From Hyphomicrobiaceae bacterium (GTDB lineage Bacteria > Pseudomonadota > Alphaproteobacteria > Rhizobiales > Hyphomicrobiaceae), in assembly GCA_008933705.1 (NCBI GenBank), contig WBUN01000054.1, positions 1-34,062 on the forward strand: a stretch of 34,062 nt of DNA, in the 5' to 3' direction. Position 1 is the first letter of the stretch, and each line of letters begins with the position of its first letter. Both the position numbers and the translations under genes were made by a program. Shown here in pieces: positions 7,673-16,829 of this stretch. The notes under the pieces were generated by a model. It had not been told where the DNA came from. It saw only the letters and a list, made by a program, of their open reading frames with translations, and ran no database searches.

Positions 7673-8429
7673 GGCTTTCGACTTCGCTGAGCTGCGCCAG
7701 CTCGACGACCTCGCCGACCACGAAAACGGTCGGACTCGACAAGTCGGCGTCCTTCACGTCCTGCTCGACGGCTTGGAGAGATGACACAAGCCACCGCTCG
7801 TCTGCCAATGTGCCGCGGCTGACCGCCAGAACAGGCGTACACCCGGCACGCCCGTGGCGAATCAGCTGGGCGGCGATCTCAGCGATATTTGCCAGGCCCA
7901 TATAGACGACGAGCGTTGTATGTGGGTCTGCCAGGCCCCGCCAGTCGAACTCAAGGGCTTTGTCCGCCCGGCAGTGCCCCGTCAGATACCGAACGCTCGT
8001 CGCAGTGCCGCGATGGGTGAGCGGGACGCGCAGAGCCGCGGCACACGCTTGTGCCGCGGTTATGCCCGGTATGATCTCGAAGGGTACCCCAGCCGCCGAG
8101 AGGGCCAGCGCCTCCTCTCCACCCCGACCGAACAGCAACGGATCGCCCCCCTTCAGCCGGACGACGAGGCGCTGGCCTTTCGCAAGCCGGACAAGCGTCC
8201 GGCCTATCTCCTCCTGCGGCACGGGATGATGTCCCGGGCGCTTGCCGACATCGATGCGCGCCGCACCCGCCGGCACGAGCGCCAGCACGCCAGGAGACAC
8301 AAGCCGGTCATAGACGACAACCTGCGCGGCTTGGATCGCGCCGATCGCCTTCACCGTCAGGAGTTCGGGGTCACCGGGTCCAGCCCCGACCAGGAATACC
8401 TTGCCGACTTGGTTGCAGATCGGAAGCAT
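7635..8429 (-). CDS. nirE: Uroporphyrinogen-III C-methyltransferase NirE
   Basis: A 264-residue SUMT. 'VFLVGAGPGDPELLTVKA' sits at about residues 11-28, followed by 'YDRLVSP', 'GKRPGHHPVPQEEI', 'VVRLKGGDPLLFGRGGEE', 'PGITAAQACAAALRVPLTHR' and 'YMGL'. It methylates uroporphyrinogen III at C2 and C7 with SAM to precorrin-2, the entry step to sirohaem and haem d1. No CysG-like dehydrogenase/ferrochelatase domain is attached. The ATG at 8429 has a GGGAAAG ribosome site; a GTG at 8462 would add 11 residues and cannot be excluded. It follows nirS by about 60 bp. General sirohaem CobA is the alternative, but the position argues for NirE. Confidence 0.9.
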   Translation of the reverse strand: MLPICNQVGKVFLVGAGPGDPELLTVKAIGAIQAAQVVVYDRLVSPGVLALVPAGAARIDVGKRPGHHPVPQEEIGRTLVRLAKGQRLVVRLKGGDPLLFGRGGEEALALSAAGVPFEIIPGITAAQACAAALRVPLTHRGTATSVRYLTGHCRADKALEFDWRGLADPHTTLVVYMGLANIAEIAAQLIRHGRAGCTPVLAVSRGTLADERWLVSSLQAVEQDVKDADLSSPTVFVVGEVVELAQLSEVESHARKMHQIAATL

Positions 8430-8489
8430 CGGCTTCTTTCCCAGAGACGGACCGGTGACCACCGCTTTGACGTGCTCCTTTCTCCAGGC

Positions 8490-10298
<1,809 letters not shown>

Positions 10299-10328
10299 TC
10301 AAGCTAGAGGCTGAGCGAGTGGGGTCGC

Positions 10329-10342
10329 TTGACTTCGGTTAA
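10329..10342 (-). promoter_or_regulatory. FNR/NnrR/DNR-type box in the nirS-nirI intergenic region
   Basis: The plus strand reads TTGACttcgGTTAA; in the nirS direction it is TTAACcgaaGTCAA. This fits the CRP/FNR-family consensus for NO-responsive NnrR/DNR regulators (TTRNC-N4-GNCAA type). Its centre is about 64 bp before the nirS ATG. A weak -10-like TAGCTT lies at the spacing expected for an activator centred near -41.5. It could also act on nirI, whose start is about 120 bp away on the other strand. Confidence 0.72.
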
Positions 10343-10461
10343 GTCCGCTCATCCGCGCTCGGAGATTATCCTGTGATGATTTGGGACCTTCCTTCGCCCG
10401 CGATGAAATATCGCGGGAGCATTGCTCGGGGCTGCAAGTGCGTGTGCGCAGGGCGCATCAG

Positions 10462-12549
10462 ATGCTAGTGCGGATCCTCATCGCCTTGGTCGTCCTCCTG
10501 TGGGCGTCGACGCTTGCGGCTTCCGAATTCAGGGCGGAAATTTTGCCGCACCTGTTCCCGGGCGTGAAGGGCGAGCTGCGGGCCGGCGCAACCTCGGGCG
10601 ATCCGCCGGCCGCCGAAGTCACGCTCAAAGGAGAGCTCGTCGGCTATGCGCTCTCCACACGCGCGATCACGGGCTCCGTAGGCTTCTCGGGACGTCCCAT
10701 TGACGTCCACCTGGGCCTCACGCGCGATGGGCGGATCGCCGGTGCGCGCCTTGTCGCACATCAAGAACCCATCCTGGTGATCGGTGTGGCACCCACGGAG
10801 CTGGAAGCCTTCGTGAGCCGATTGGCTGGGATCGACCTTCGACAGGCCGTGTCCGTCTATCCGGCGGGGCGCCGTACGAAAGGCGGATACGATCATGTGG
10901 CGGGCGCGACGGCTTCAAGCGCGGTCATCCGGGACGCGGTCATTCGCTCGGCCCGCTCCGTCGCCCTGTCGCGGGGCCTGCTCGGTCCATCGGCACAAAT
11001 GGGCGGGATCGATCGCACCACGTACGCGGCGAGGTCATGGCAGGCTCTTCTCGATGCGGGAGGCGTCGCACACCGGCGCTTGACGCGCGGCGAGGTGGCC
11101 AAAGGCCTCGGCATGGCCGACAGCAAGCCCGGCGAGCTCTTCGTCGATGTCTATGCCGCCCTTCTGACGCCGCCGATGATCGGTCAAAACCTTCTCGGGC
11201 AGCGGGCGTTCGAGCGGCTCTATGGTGGCCTCGGCGTCGACGACCACGCGGTGCTGATTGCGGCAAGCGGGCTCTACTCGTTCAAAGGCACCGCCTGGAG
11301 ACAGAGCGAGGTGTTCGACCGTGTGCAGCTCGTCCAGGGAGCACGAACGATCCGGCTTCGGGCCGACATGCACGAAAATGTCCAGAAGCTCGTTGCAGCA
11401 GGCGCACCCGAGTTGCGCGAGATCGCCATCTTTCGCATTCCCGGCTCGACCGGCTTCGATCCCGAACGTGCGTGGCGCGTGGAGCTGATCGTGGAGCGCG
11501 AGAACGCACAAGGCGGGGCACCCACGGCCATCTTTCCCCTCGACTACACGCTTCCCGCGCAGCTTATCGTCGCAGGATCGACGCCGGCAAACAAACGTGA
11601 TGGAAGTCTGGGAGCCGCTCCCTCGCCCGAGCTGTGGGAGCAAATCTGGCAATCCAGGAAGCCTGAGATCGCCATCGTCATAGCGATGCTCGTCGCTCTC
11701 GCCGCCATTCTCTTCTCCCATGACGTGCTCACACGCAATGTCGTGCGGTATCGAGCAATACGGCTGGCCTACCTCTCGATCACCTTGCTCTTTCTCGGCT
11801 TGTACGCGGGAGCACAACTCTCCGTCGTCAATGTCGTCACCTTTGTGCACGCGATCCTGGGTGGCTTTCGCTGGGAGCAGTTCCTGCTCAACCCGCTCAT
11901 CTTCATCCTGTGGAGCTTCGTGGCTCTTGCGCTTCTGTTTTGGGGACGGGGCGTCTTCTGCGGCTGGCTCTGCCCGTTCGGGGCACTGCAGGAGTTGCTA
12001 AACAAGGGTGCCCGCAGGCTCGGCATCCGGCAGATCGAGCTGCCATGGGCGCTGCATGAGAGGCTGTGGCCTATCAAGTACGTCGCCTTTCTCGTCATCC
12101 TCGGCCTTTCGCTGAAGTCGCTGACGCTCGCCTTCGTGATCGCCGAGATCGAACCGTTCAAGACGGCCATCACGCTCCGGTTCATGAGAGACTGGTCCTT
12201 CGTCCTGTACGTGGTCGGGCTGCTGGGTGCCGGGCTCTTCATCGAGCGCCTCTACTGCCGCTACCTGTGCCCGCTCGGCGCCGCGCTCGCCATCCCGGCG
12301 CGTCTGAGGCTGTTCGAATGGCTGAAGCGGCGGCCGCAGTGCGGCCGGGAATGCCGCATCTGTGCAACCCGATGCACGGTGCAGGCGATCAACCCGCTGG
12401 GCCAGATCGTGCCCAACGAGTGCATCTACTGCCTGCAATGCCAGGCGAACTACTATGACCCGGAAACCTGCCTGCCCCTCAAACAACGGGCGCAGCGCCG
12501 ATCCGGCCTTGCCTCCCGGGCCGCCGGGGCATGGCCGCAGGATGAGTGA
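10462..12549 (+). CDS. nirI: NirI, NosR-type membrane flavoprotein/iron-sulfur protein
   Basis: A 695-residue NosR/NirI family protein. It has an N-terminal signal/anchor, then a periplasmic FMN-binding domain. The motif D144-x-x-A-G-A-T150 there fits the ApbE flavinylation consensus. Several transmembrane helices follow (about residues 390-620) with two cytoplasmic CxxxCP motifs ('CGWLCPFGA', 'CRYLCPLGA'). A C-terminal region rich in Cys (CGRECRICATRC and CIYCLQCQANYYDPETC) forms two ferredoxin-like [4Fe-4S] sites. In Paracoccus NirI is needed for nirS expression or activity; NosR passes electrons to the periplasm. The ATG at 10462 begins the signal segment; the frame is open from 10381 but that part overlaps the promoter. 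Position divergent from nirS favours NirI over NosR. Confidence 0.92.
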   Translation: MLVRILIALVVLLWASTLAASEFRAEILPHLFPGVKGELRAGATSGDPPAAEVTLKGELVGYALSTRAITGSVGFSGRPIDVHLGLTRDGRIAGARLVAHQEPILVIGVAPTELEAFVSRLAGIDLRQAVSVYPAGRRTKGGYDHVAGATASSAVIRDAVIRSARSVALSRGLLGPSAQMGGIDRTTYAARSWQALLDAGGVAHRRLTRGEVAKGLGMADSKPGELFVDVYAALLTPPMIGQNLLGQRAFERLYGGLGVDDHAVLIAASGLYSFKGTAWRQSEVFDRVQLVQGARTIRLRADMHENVQKLVAAGAPELREIAIFRIPGSTGFDPERAWRVELIVERENAQGGAPTAIFPLDYTLPAQLIVAGSTPANKRDGSLGAAPSPELWEQIWQSRKPEIAIVIAMLVALAAILFSHDVLTRNVVRYRAIRLAYLSITLLFLGLYAGAQLSVVNVVTFVHAILGGFRWEQFLLNPLIFILWSFVALALLFWGRGVFCGWLCPFGALQELLNKGARRLGIRQIELPWALHERLWPIKYVAFLVILGLSLKSLTLAFVIAEIEPFKTAITLRFMRDWSFVLYVVGLLGAGLFIERLYCRYLCPLGAALAIPARLRLFEWLKRRPQCGRECRICATRCTVQAINPLGQIVPNECIYCLQCQANYYDPETCLPLKQRAQRRSGLASRAAGAWPQDE

Positions 12550-13510
12550 TATGCGCAAAGCCGGCGTTACGCGCCGCAGAGCGCTGACAATCCTTGCCGC
12601 CGGCGCCGTCGCCGGCCTTGGCGCTGCGCGCCGTATGCCCGATCCGGTCGAATGGAAGGGCATGGCGCTGGGCGCGGATGCCCGCCTCGTCTTCTTCGGA
12701 ACAGGTGTATCCCAGGCCGAGGAAGCGATCGGCGACTGCCTGGCGGAGATCGACCGCCTCGAGCAATCGTTCAGTCTCTATCGACGAGATGCGGAGATCA
12801 TTGCCCTCAATGATACCGGCTTCCTCCGCCATCCTTCTGTCGATCTGCGCCGGCTGCTCCAGATATGCAGGATCGTCAATCTCGGGAGCGGTGGGCTTTT
12901 CGACCCGACCATCCAACCACTATGGCGCCTTTATGCGCAGTGGTTCGCGAATGCGACCGATCGCCAACCGCCTATCGAGGCATTGCGCGCACCGCTGATG
13001 GCGCAGATCGGCCTGCGCAATGTCGAACTCGGGCCCGATTCGATGCGGTTGCACAACGCGGCGCAGATCACGCTCAACGGCGTAGCGCAGGGCTACATCA
13101 CGGATCGCGTTGCCGAGCTGTTGCGTGCCCGCGGCTGGTCACACGTCCTCATCGACCTCGGCGAAGTGCGCGCGCTTGACGGTCGCCCGGACGGCGCGCC
13201 GTTCCGCGTATTCGCGCAGCATGGCGGCTTCTCCCTCCCGCTGACGAACGCTGCCTTCGCGACCTCGTCGGCAGATGCCCTGGTCTTCTCGGCCACGCTC
13301 GGGCTGGCTCACATCCTGCATCCCCGCACCGGCCTGACGCCCGCACACTGGGCAAGCGTTTCGGTCCGGCATCCCTCGGCTACCATTGCCGATGCCCTCT
13401 CGACCGCGCTTTTCCTCGCCGACGAAAAGGAGGGCATGCGGATTGCGCGCGCCTTTCCCGACACAACCGTGTGGGCGACGCGCCACGACGGCACGACCTG
13501 CGTTTGGTAA
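12542..13510 (+). CDS. nirX: NirX, ApbE-type FAD:protein FMN transferase
   Basis: A 322-residue ApbE family protein with a twin-arginine signal (VTRRRALTILAAG). Recognised family segments are 'LEQSFSLYRRDAEIIALN', 'ITLNGVAQGYITDRVAELL', 'VLIDLGEVRALDG', 'HILHPRTGLTP' and 'ATIADALSTALFLA'. ApbE attaches FMN covalently to a threonine on periplasmic flavoproteins. The obvious client is NirI, translated just upstream; the two overlap by eight bases. In Paracoccus nirX is the NosX paralogue in the same position. The usual 'DxGG' glycine pair reads DLGE here, a mild departure. An ATG at 12551 is an alternative start. Confidence 0.9.
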   Translation: MSDMRKAGVTRRRALTILAAGAVAGLGAARRMPDPVEWKGMALGADARLVFFGTGVSQAEEAIGDCLAEIDRLEQSFSLYRRDAEIIALNDTGFLRHPSVDLRRLLQICRIVNLGSGGLFDPTIQPLWRLYAQWFANATDRQPPIEALRAPLMAQIGLRNVELGPDSMRLHNAAQITLNGVAQGYITDRVAELLRARGWSHVLIDLGEVRALDGRPDGAPFRVFAQHGGFSLPLTNAAFATSSADALVFSATLGLAHILHPRTGLTPAHWASVSVRHPSATIADALSTALFLADEKEGMRIARAFPDTTVWATRHDGTTCVW

Positions 13511-13552
13511 CCCTGGGTCTTGACGACATCCTCGAGGGAGGCTGCAACCCTC

Positions 13553-13975
13553 TCACCTCGTCAGCGCCTTGAACGCCTCGAAATTCGGGCAATATGATTC
13601 GGCTCGCGCCGGCGCATCGACCTGCGCCAGATCACGAGCGCAGCGCAGCCTGTAGCCACACACGGTACAGCGCTCCTCCATCTCGCGTATGGTATTGAGG
13701 TCGTTGCGGCGGAGCGCTTCGGCCTTCAATCCATGGGCCATCGCCATCCGTTGCATGAGCTCAGCGCTCAATGGACCGCGCACGGCGAAACTTCTAAGCC
13801 GATCCACCGCGATGCCGAAGTCGTGCGCAGTGCGGGACATCTCGGAAAGGGAGCTGCGATCAAGCGCACTGAGCGCGCGCCTGCCTTCGCGCTGGTTGCG
13901 CCACCACAGCGCAGCACCCTTGAGCCAGCAGGCAGGATCGATGGTCACCGCGGACAGCATCATCGGAAATCTCAT
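13553..13975 (-). CDS. DUF6455-type four-cysteine protein next to the nir cluster
   Basis: A 140-residue protein without known function. The C-terminal part holds Cys103, Cys106, Cys112 and Cys129 ('CTVCGYRLRC' and 'AESYCPNFEAFKAL'), matching the pattern of DUF6455 proteins, which often lie near denitrification genes. The cysteines could bind a metal, haem or iron-sulfur cluster, but this is not shown. Residues about 5-30 contain a hydrophobic/Trp-rich segment that might be a short anchor. The frame is open to 14155; I chose 13975 because an FNR-type box lies at 14028-14041, which fits a promoter ending just before this ATG. ATGs at 13963 and 13960 are alternatives, and no start has a strong ribosome site. 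Confidence 0.75.
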   Translation of the reverse strand: MRFPMMLSAVTIDPACWLKGAALWWRNQREGRRALSALDRSSLSEMSRTAHDFGIAVDRLRSFAVRGPLSAELMQRMAMAHGLKAEALRRNDLNTIREMEERCTVCGYRLRCARDLAQVDAPARAESYCPNFEAFKALTR

Positions 13976-14027
13976 GATCTGCCGAAGGTATGCTGAAATC
14001 GTTGGCCCTGAGAATGTCGAGCTTGCG

Positions 14028-14041
14028 TTGACATCAATCAA
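14028..14041 (-). promoter_or_regulatory. FNR/NnrR-type box upstream of the DUF6455 gene
   Basis: The plus strand reads TTGACatcaATCAA, a full match to the FNR-family consensus TTGAY-N4-RTCAA; toward the DUF6455 gene it reads TTGATtgatGTCAA. The centre lies about 60 bp before the proposed ATG, which would leave a leader of about 17 bases if the box is centred at -41.5. Confidence 0.72.
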
Positions 14042-14163
14042 GGTAATTCTGCGACAGGGCGCCGCGCCGAGCGCAGCCACACAAATCCACAGCTTTGTTG
14101 CCCGTGTTGCGCTCACCGCCATCCCGATGTCGGCGAGCACCATCCATGGCGACACTGGTCCGC

Positions 14164-14177
14164 TTAACTGAAGTCAA
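14164..14177 (+). promoter_or_regulatory. FNR/NnrR-type box upstream of the cytochrome c gene
   Basis: TTAACtgaaGTCAA. It differs at only one base from the nirS box read in the nirS direction (TTAACcgaaGTCAA). This argues that the same NO-responsive activator controls nirS and this cytochrome. The centre is about 142 bp before the cytochrome start codon, so a leader of about 100 bases is implied. Confidence 0.72.
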
Positions 14178-14312
14178 GGAATCGATGCGCACGAGCTGCT
14201 GATCTGATAGCGGAACGTTTTCACGCCGCACGCGGCGCCAGGTCAGCGGCATCGTCATCGGCCATTGCCAGAGAGACGCTCGGACGCTGCAGAGCACGAT
14301 GGAGATATGGCA

Positions 14313-14702
14313 ATGAGAAGCATGCTCAGCGTAGCAGTCCTGCTGACGGCATCCATGGTGGCTGCGTCCGCAGCGAACGCTCAGGGAAACGCCGAGGAGG
14401 GAGAGGCCGTCTTCAGGAAATGCAAGACCTGCCATGATGTCGGCGATGGGGCCAAGAGCAAGGTCGGGCCGCATCTCAACAACATCATCGGACGCAAGCC
14501 CGCCAGCATCGAAGGCTTCGCCTATTCCAGCGACATGAAGGCGCTGGCCGGGACCGGCTTCGTGTGGAGCCCCGAGAACCTCGACAAGTACGTCGAAAAC
14601 GTCAAGAGCGTGGTTCCCAACGGGAAGATGGTATTTCCCGGTCTCAAGGACGCCCAGGACAGGAAGGACCTGATCGCGTACCTGAAGAAATTCACAAAGT
14701 AG
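14313..14702 (+). CDS. Class I cytochrome c (c2/c550-like), likely electron donor to NirS
   Basis: A 129-residue periplasmic cytochrome. The signal peptide ends near residue 23 (ANA), haem c is bound at C37-K-T-C40-H41, and 'PNGKMVFPG' supplies the methionine ligand (Met106). 'KVGPHLNNIIGRKPASIEGFAYS' is typical of mitochondrial-type cytochrome c2/c550. The ATG at 14313 has GGAG eight bases upstream; the ATG at 14307 would be too close to it. Cytochromes of this class carry electrons from the bc1 complex to NirS and other terminal enzymes. Placement behind a box almost identical to that of nirS supports that role, which remains inference. Confidence 0.9.
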   Translation: MRSMLSVAVLLTASMVAASAANAQGNAEEGEAVFRKCKTCHDVGDGAKSKVGPHLNNIIGRKPASIEGFAYSSDMKALAGTGFVWSPENLDKYVENVKSVVPNGKMVFPGLKDAQDRKDLIAYLKKFTK

Positions 14703-14804
14703 GGTGCGGCGCGTCGGATTGCCCGCGCGAGCCAGGCCACTCGGCACCGGCAATCACATGCCGTGAGAACGGTACGAGCGAAGAAGGCGTCGGAGGGCGG
14801 GATC

Positions 14805-15482
14805 TCAGGCGCGTGCGACCGCAGTCTCGACCGGCAGCCCGGCGGCGCGCCATTCGGGCAGGCCATCCTCGAGGCGGCGAACTTTGAAGCCCTTCGCGCG
14901 CAGATGCGCCACAGCTTCAAAGGACAGAACACAGTAGGGCCCCCGGCAATAGGCAACGATCTCGGTGCGGCGATCGAGCGCGGCGAGACGGCGTTTGAGC
15001 TGCGACAAAGGAATGTTGATGGCGCCCGGCAGGTGGCCAAGCGCAAACTCTTCCTCGGGCCGCACATCGAGGACCGTGACGAGCCCCTTCTTCATGCGCT
15101 CCATCAACTCGCTGCGCGATACCGGCTCAAGATCATCCCGCTCCAAGAAGTAGCTGCGGACAATGCGGTCGACCTCGGCGACGTTCCTCTCTCCGACCTG
15201 CTGCATGACGGAAAGCAGGTCGAGAACCGACTCGTCGGCAAGCTGGTAGAGCACGTACTTTCCGTCCCGTCTGGCCGTAACCAAACCAGCTCGCCTCAGC
15301 TGCTGCAGGTGTTGCGAGGCGTTCGCAATCGAAAGACCGGTCTGCTGGGCAAGAGCTTCGACGCTCCGCTCCCCCTGCGCCACGAGTTCGAGCAGCTCGA
15401 GCCGATGCTCGTGCGCCATGCCTCGCGCAACGGCGGCGAACTGTGCGTAAAGGGCGCGCTTGGGATTGACGGTTGACACCAT
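14805..15482 (-). CDS. ArsR-family regulator fused to a rhodanese domain
   Basis: A 225-residue fusion. Residues about 5-95 form an ArsR-type winged helix ('MAHEHRLELLELVAQGERSVEALA', 'GLSIANASQHLQQLRRAGLV', 'DGKYVLYQL'). Residues about 120-220 form a rhodanese domain with the loop C179-R-G-P-Y-C184. The HTH part contains no cysteine, so neither a classical metal site nor the two-cysteine persulfide switch of SqrR/BigR is present. The only reactive cysteines are in the rhodanese loop, and a persulfide there could be the signal (inference). The ATG has a GAGGGA site. An inverted repeat over the -10 region 20 bases upstream suggests autoregulation. It is convergent with the cytochrome gene and divergent from the SHOCT gene. 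Confidence 0.92.
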   Translation of the reverse strand: MVSTVNPKRALYAQFAAVARGMAHEHRLELLELVAQGERSVEALAQQTGLSIANASQHLQQLRRAGLVTARRDGKYVLYQLADESVLDLLSVMQQVGERNVAEVDRIVRSYFLERDDLEPVSRSELMERMKKGLVTVLDVRPEEEFALGHLPGAINIPLSQLKRRLAALDRRTEIVAYCRGPYCVLSFEAVAHLRAKGFKVRRLEDGLPEWRAAGLPVETAVARA

Positions 15483-15501
15483 GGTCTTCCCTCACTACAT
15501 C

Positions 15502-15543
15502 ATTCAAGTGATATATTGAATGAAAGAGAGAAGCCGTCAAGCC
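15502..15543 (-). promoter_or_regulatory. arsR-rhodanese promoter with overlapping operator
   Basis: On the minus strand a -35 TTGACG (15535-15540) is followed after 17-19 bases by an AT-rich -10 (AATATATC). Overlapping the -10 is the inverted repeat ATTCAAGTGATATATTGAAT (15502-15521 on the plus strand; 6-bp arms, 8-bp spacer). An ArsR-type dimer bound here would block its own promoter. The same operator might affect the plus-strand SHOCT gene 100 bp away. Confidence 0.65.
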
Positions 15544-15621
15544 CCGTCAGGAGATGCGGCGCGAGGCTGCTCTCCGCAGCAGGAGACGAGGCCGGTTGCC
15601 GCCGGGAAGGTGAGGTCTGCC

Positions 15622-15951
15622 ATGAGGTCGATAGCTGCCGTCAGTGCTCTGCTCGTATCCCTGGCTTCGGCCGCCACCGCTTGGGCGCAAGGGCCGGGCC
15701 CCGGGTGGATGCACGACTGGGGGATGGGATGGGGCTGGGGAGGCATGTGGCTGGGACCACTCTTTGCAATCGCGCTGCTGGCCTTGCTCGTCGCCCTGAT
15801 CGTTGCGTTGGTGCGATGGGTCGGCGGCGGGAGCGACGATGGCCCGCGGCGGGCGCGCACGGCGCGCGAAATCCTGGATGAGCGCTATGCGCGCGGTGAA
15901 ATCGATCGCGAGGAATATCAGCGGCGGCGTAACGACATCGCCGGAAGCTGA
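15622..15951 (+). CDS. Small membrane protein with C-terminal SHOCT domain
   Basis: A 109-residue protein. A signal-like segment ends near residue 22, followed by a Gly/Trp/Met-rich stretch (residues about 23-45), one strong transmembrane helix (about 46-66) and a C-terminal SHOCT motif ('AREILDERYARGEIDREEYQRRRNDI'). SHOCT domains are short oligomerisation-like modules found at the ends of membrane proteins; no catalytic role is known. GAGG precedes the ATG at good spacing. The frame is open from 15520, but the upstream part has no homology. It lies 36 bp before the desaturase-like gene, so it may be first in that operon. Confidence 0.82.
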   Translation: MRSIAAVSALLVSLASAATAWAQGPGPGWMHDWGMGWGWGGMWLGPLFAIALLALLVALIVALVRWVGGGSDDGPRRARTAREILDERYARGEIDREEYQRRRNDIAGS

Positions 15952-15987
15952 TGGCTTGGCCGGCTTCTGACAGGAAGGCTCTGCGCA

Positions 15988-16827
15988 ATGACCGAAATAC
16001 TCGCTAACGAGCCCGTGATCCGCCTGACCGCGTTCGCCGGCATCTTCGCCGCAATGACGGTCTGGGAGATCCTGGCCCCACGCCGCGTGCAGGAAATCGG
16101 CCGGGGAACGCGCTGGCCAAGCAATATCGCGATCGTCGCGCTGGATACGGCGCTCGTTCGCCTTGTCTTTCCGATGACCGCCGTCGGCGTCGCTGCGGTT
16201 GCCGAGGCCAAGGGCTGGGGCCTGTTTCACACATTTGGCGTGTGGACATGGGCGGCCGTGCCGCTCGGCGTCATTCTGCTCGATCTCGCGATTTATCTGC
16301 AGCACGTGCTGTTTCATGCCGTCCCGGCACTGTGGCGGCTGCACCGCATGCATCATGCCGATCTCGAGTTCGACGTTACCACGGGTGCCCGCTTCCACCC
16401 GATCGAGATTCTGCTGTCGATGGGAATCAAGCTCGGTGTCATCACCGCACTTGGCGCACCGGCTGTTGCGGTTCTGATCTTCGAGGTGCTGCTCAATGCC
16501 ACGGCCATGTTCAACCACAGCAACGTGCGGATGCCGGGGTGGCTCGACGGGAAGCTCCGTTGGATCGTCGTGACGCCCGACATGCATCGCGTTCACCACT
16601 CGATCGCGGCGCGGGAGACCAACTCCAATTTCGGCTTCAACCTGCCCTGGTGGGACCGTCTGTTCGGCACTTACTGCGATCAGCCCAGGGCCGGCCACGA
16701 AGCGATGACTATCGGCATTACCCAATTCCGCCATCCGGTCGAGCAGCGGCTCGACCGCATGCTGACGCAACCCTTCCGCGAAGCCGACGAGCGCTATTCG
16801 TTCGGCCGCCGGGAGCAGGAGACATAG
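15988..16827 (+). CDS. Sterol desaturase / fatty acid hydroxylase superfamily protein
   Basis: A 279-residue integral membrane protein. The family's histidine clusters for a di-iron site are visible: 'HVLFHAVPALWRLHRMHHAD', 'HSNVRMP' and 'PDMHRVHHS'. Four or so hydrophobic segments surround them, and 'FGFNLPWWDRLFGTY' is a typical C-terminal signature. Members hydroxylate or desaturate lipids, sterols or carotenoids, but the substrate cannot be told here. It is followed after two bases by the TVP38-rhodanese gene, so it belongs to the sulfur-handling operon by position. Bacterial members near sulfur genes are often unassigned. Confidence 0.88.
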   Translation: MTEILANEPVIRLTAFAGIFAAMTVWEILAPRRVQEIGRGTRWPSNIAIVALDTALVRLVFPMTAVGVAAVAEAKGWGLFHTFGVWTWAAVPLGVILLDLAIYLQHVLFHAVPALWRLHRMHHADLEFDVTTGARFHPIEILLSMGIKLGVITALGAPAVAVLIFEVLLNATAMFNHSNVRMPGWLDGKLRWIVVTPDMHRVHHSIAARETNSNFGFNLPWWDRLFGTYCDQPRAGHEAMTIGITQFRHPVEQRLDRMLTQPFREADERYSFGRREQET

Positions 16828-16829
16828 TC

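Larger units (their letters stand above)
13976..14312. promoter_or_regulatory. Divergent regulatory region between the DUF6455 and cytochrome c genes
   Basis: These 337 bases separate two divergent genes and hold two FNR/NnrR-type boxes, 136 bp apart, listed separately. The box nearer 13975 fits the minus-strand gene, the other the plus-strand cytochrome. The rest shows no recognisable gene; the frames that cross it (minus to 14155, plus from 14265) lack homology there. The cytochrome leader would be about 100 bases long if transcription starts at the expected distance from its box. Confidence 0.6.

Noticed and set aside
13976-14155. N-terminal extension of the DUF6455 frame
   Set aside because: It would place the FNR-type box inside the gene and shows no family resemblance.
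14703-14804. Possible terminator between the convergent cytochrome and ArsR-rhodanese genes
   Set aside because: Several short GC-rich inverted matches exist, but none forms a convincing stem followed by a T-run.
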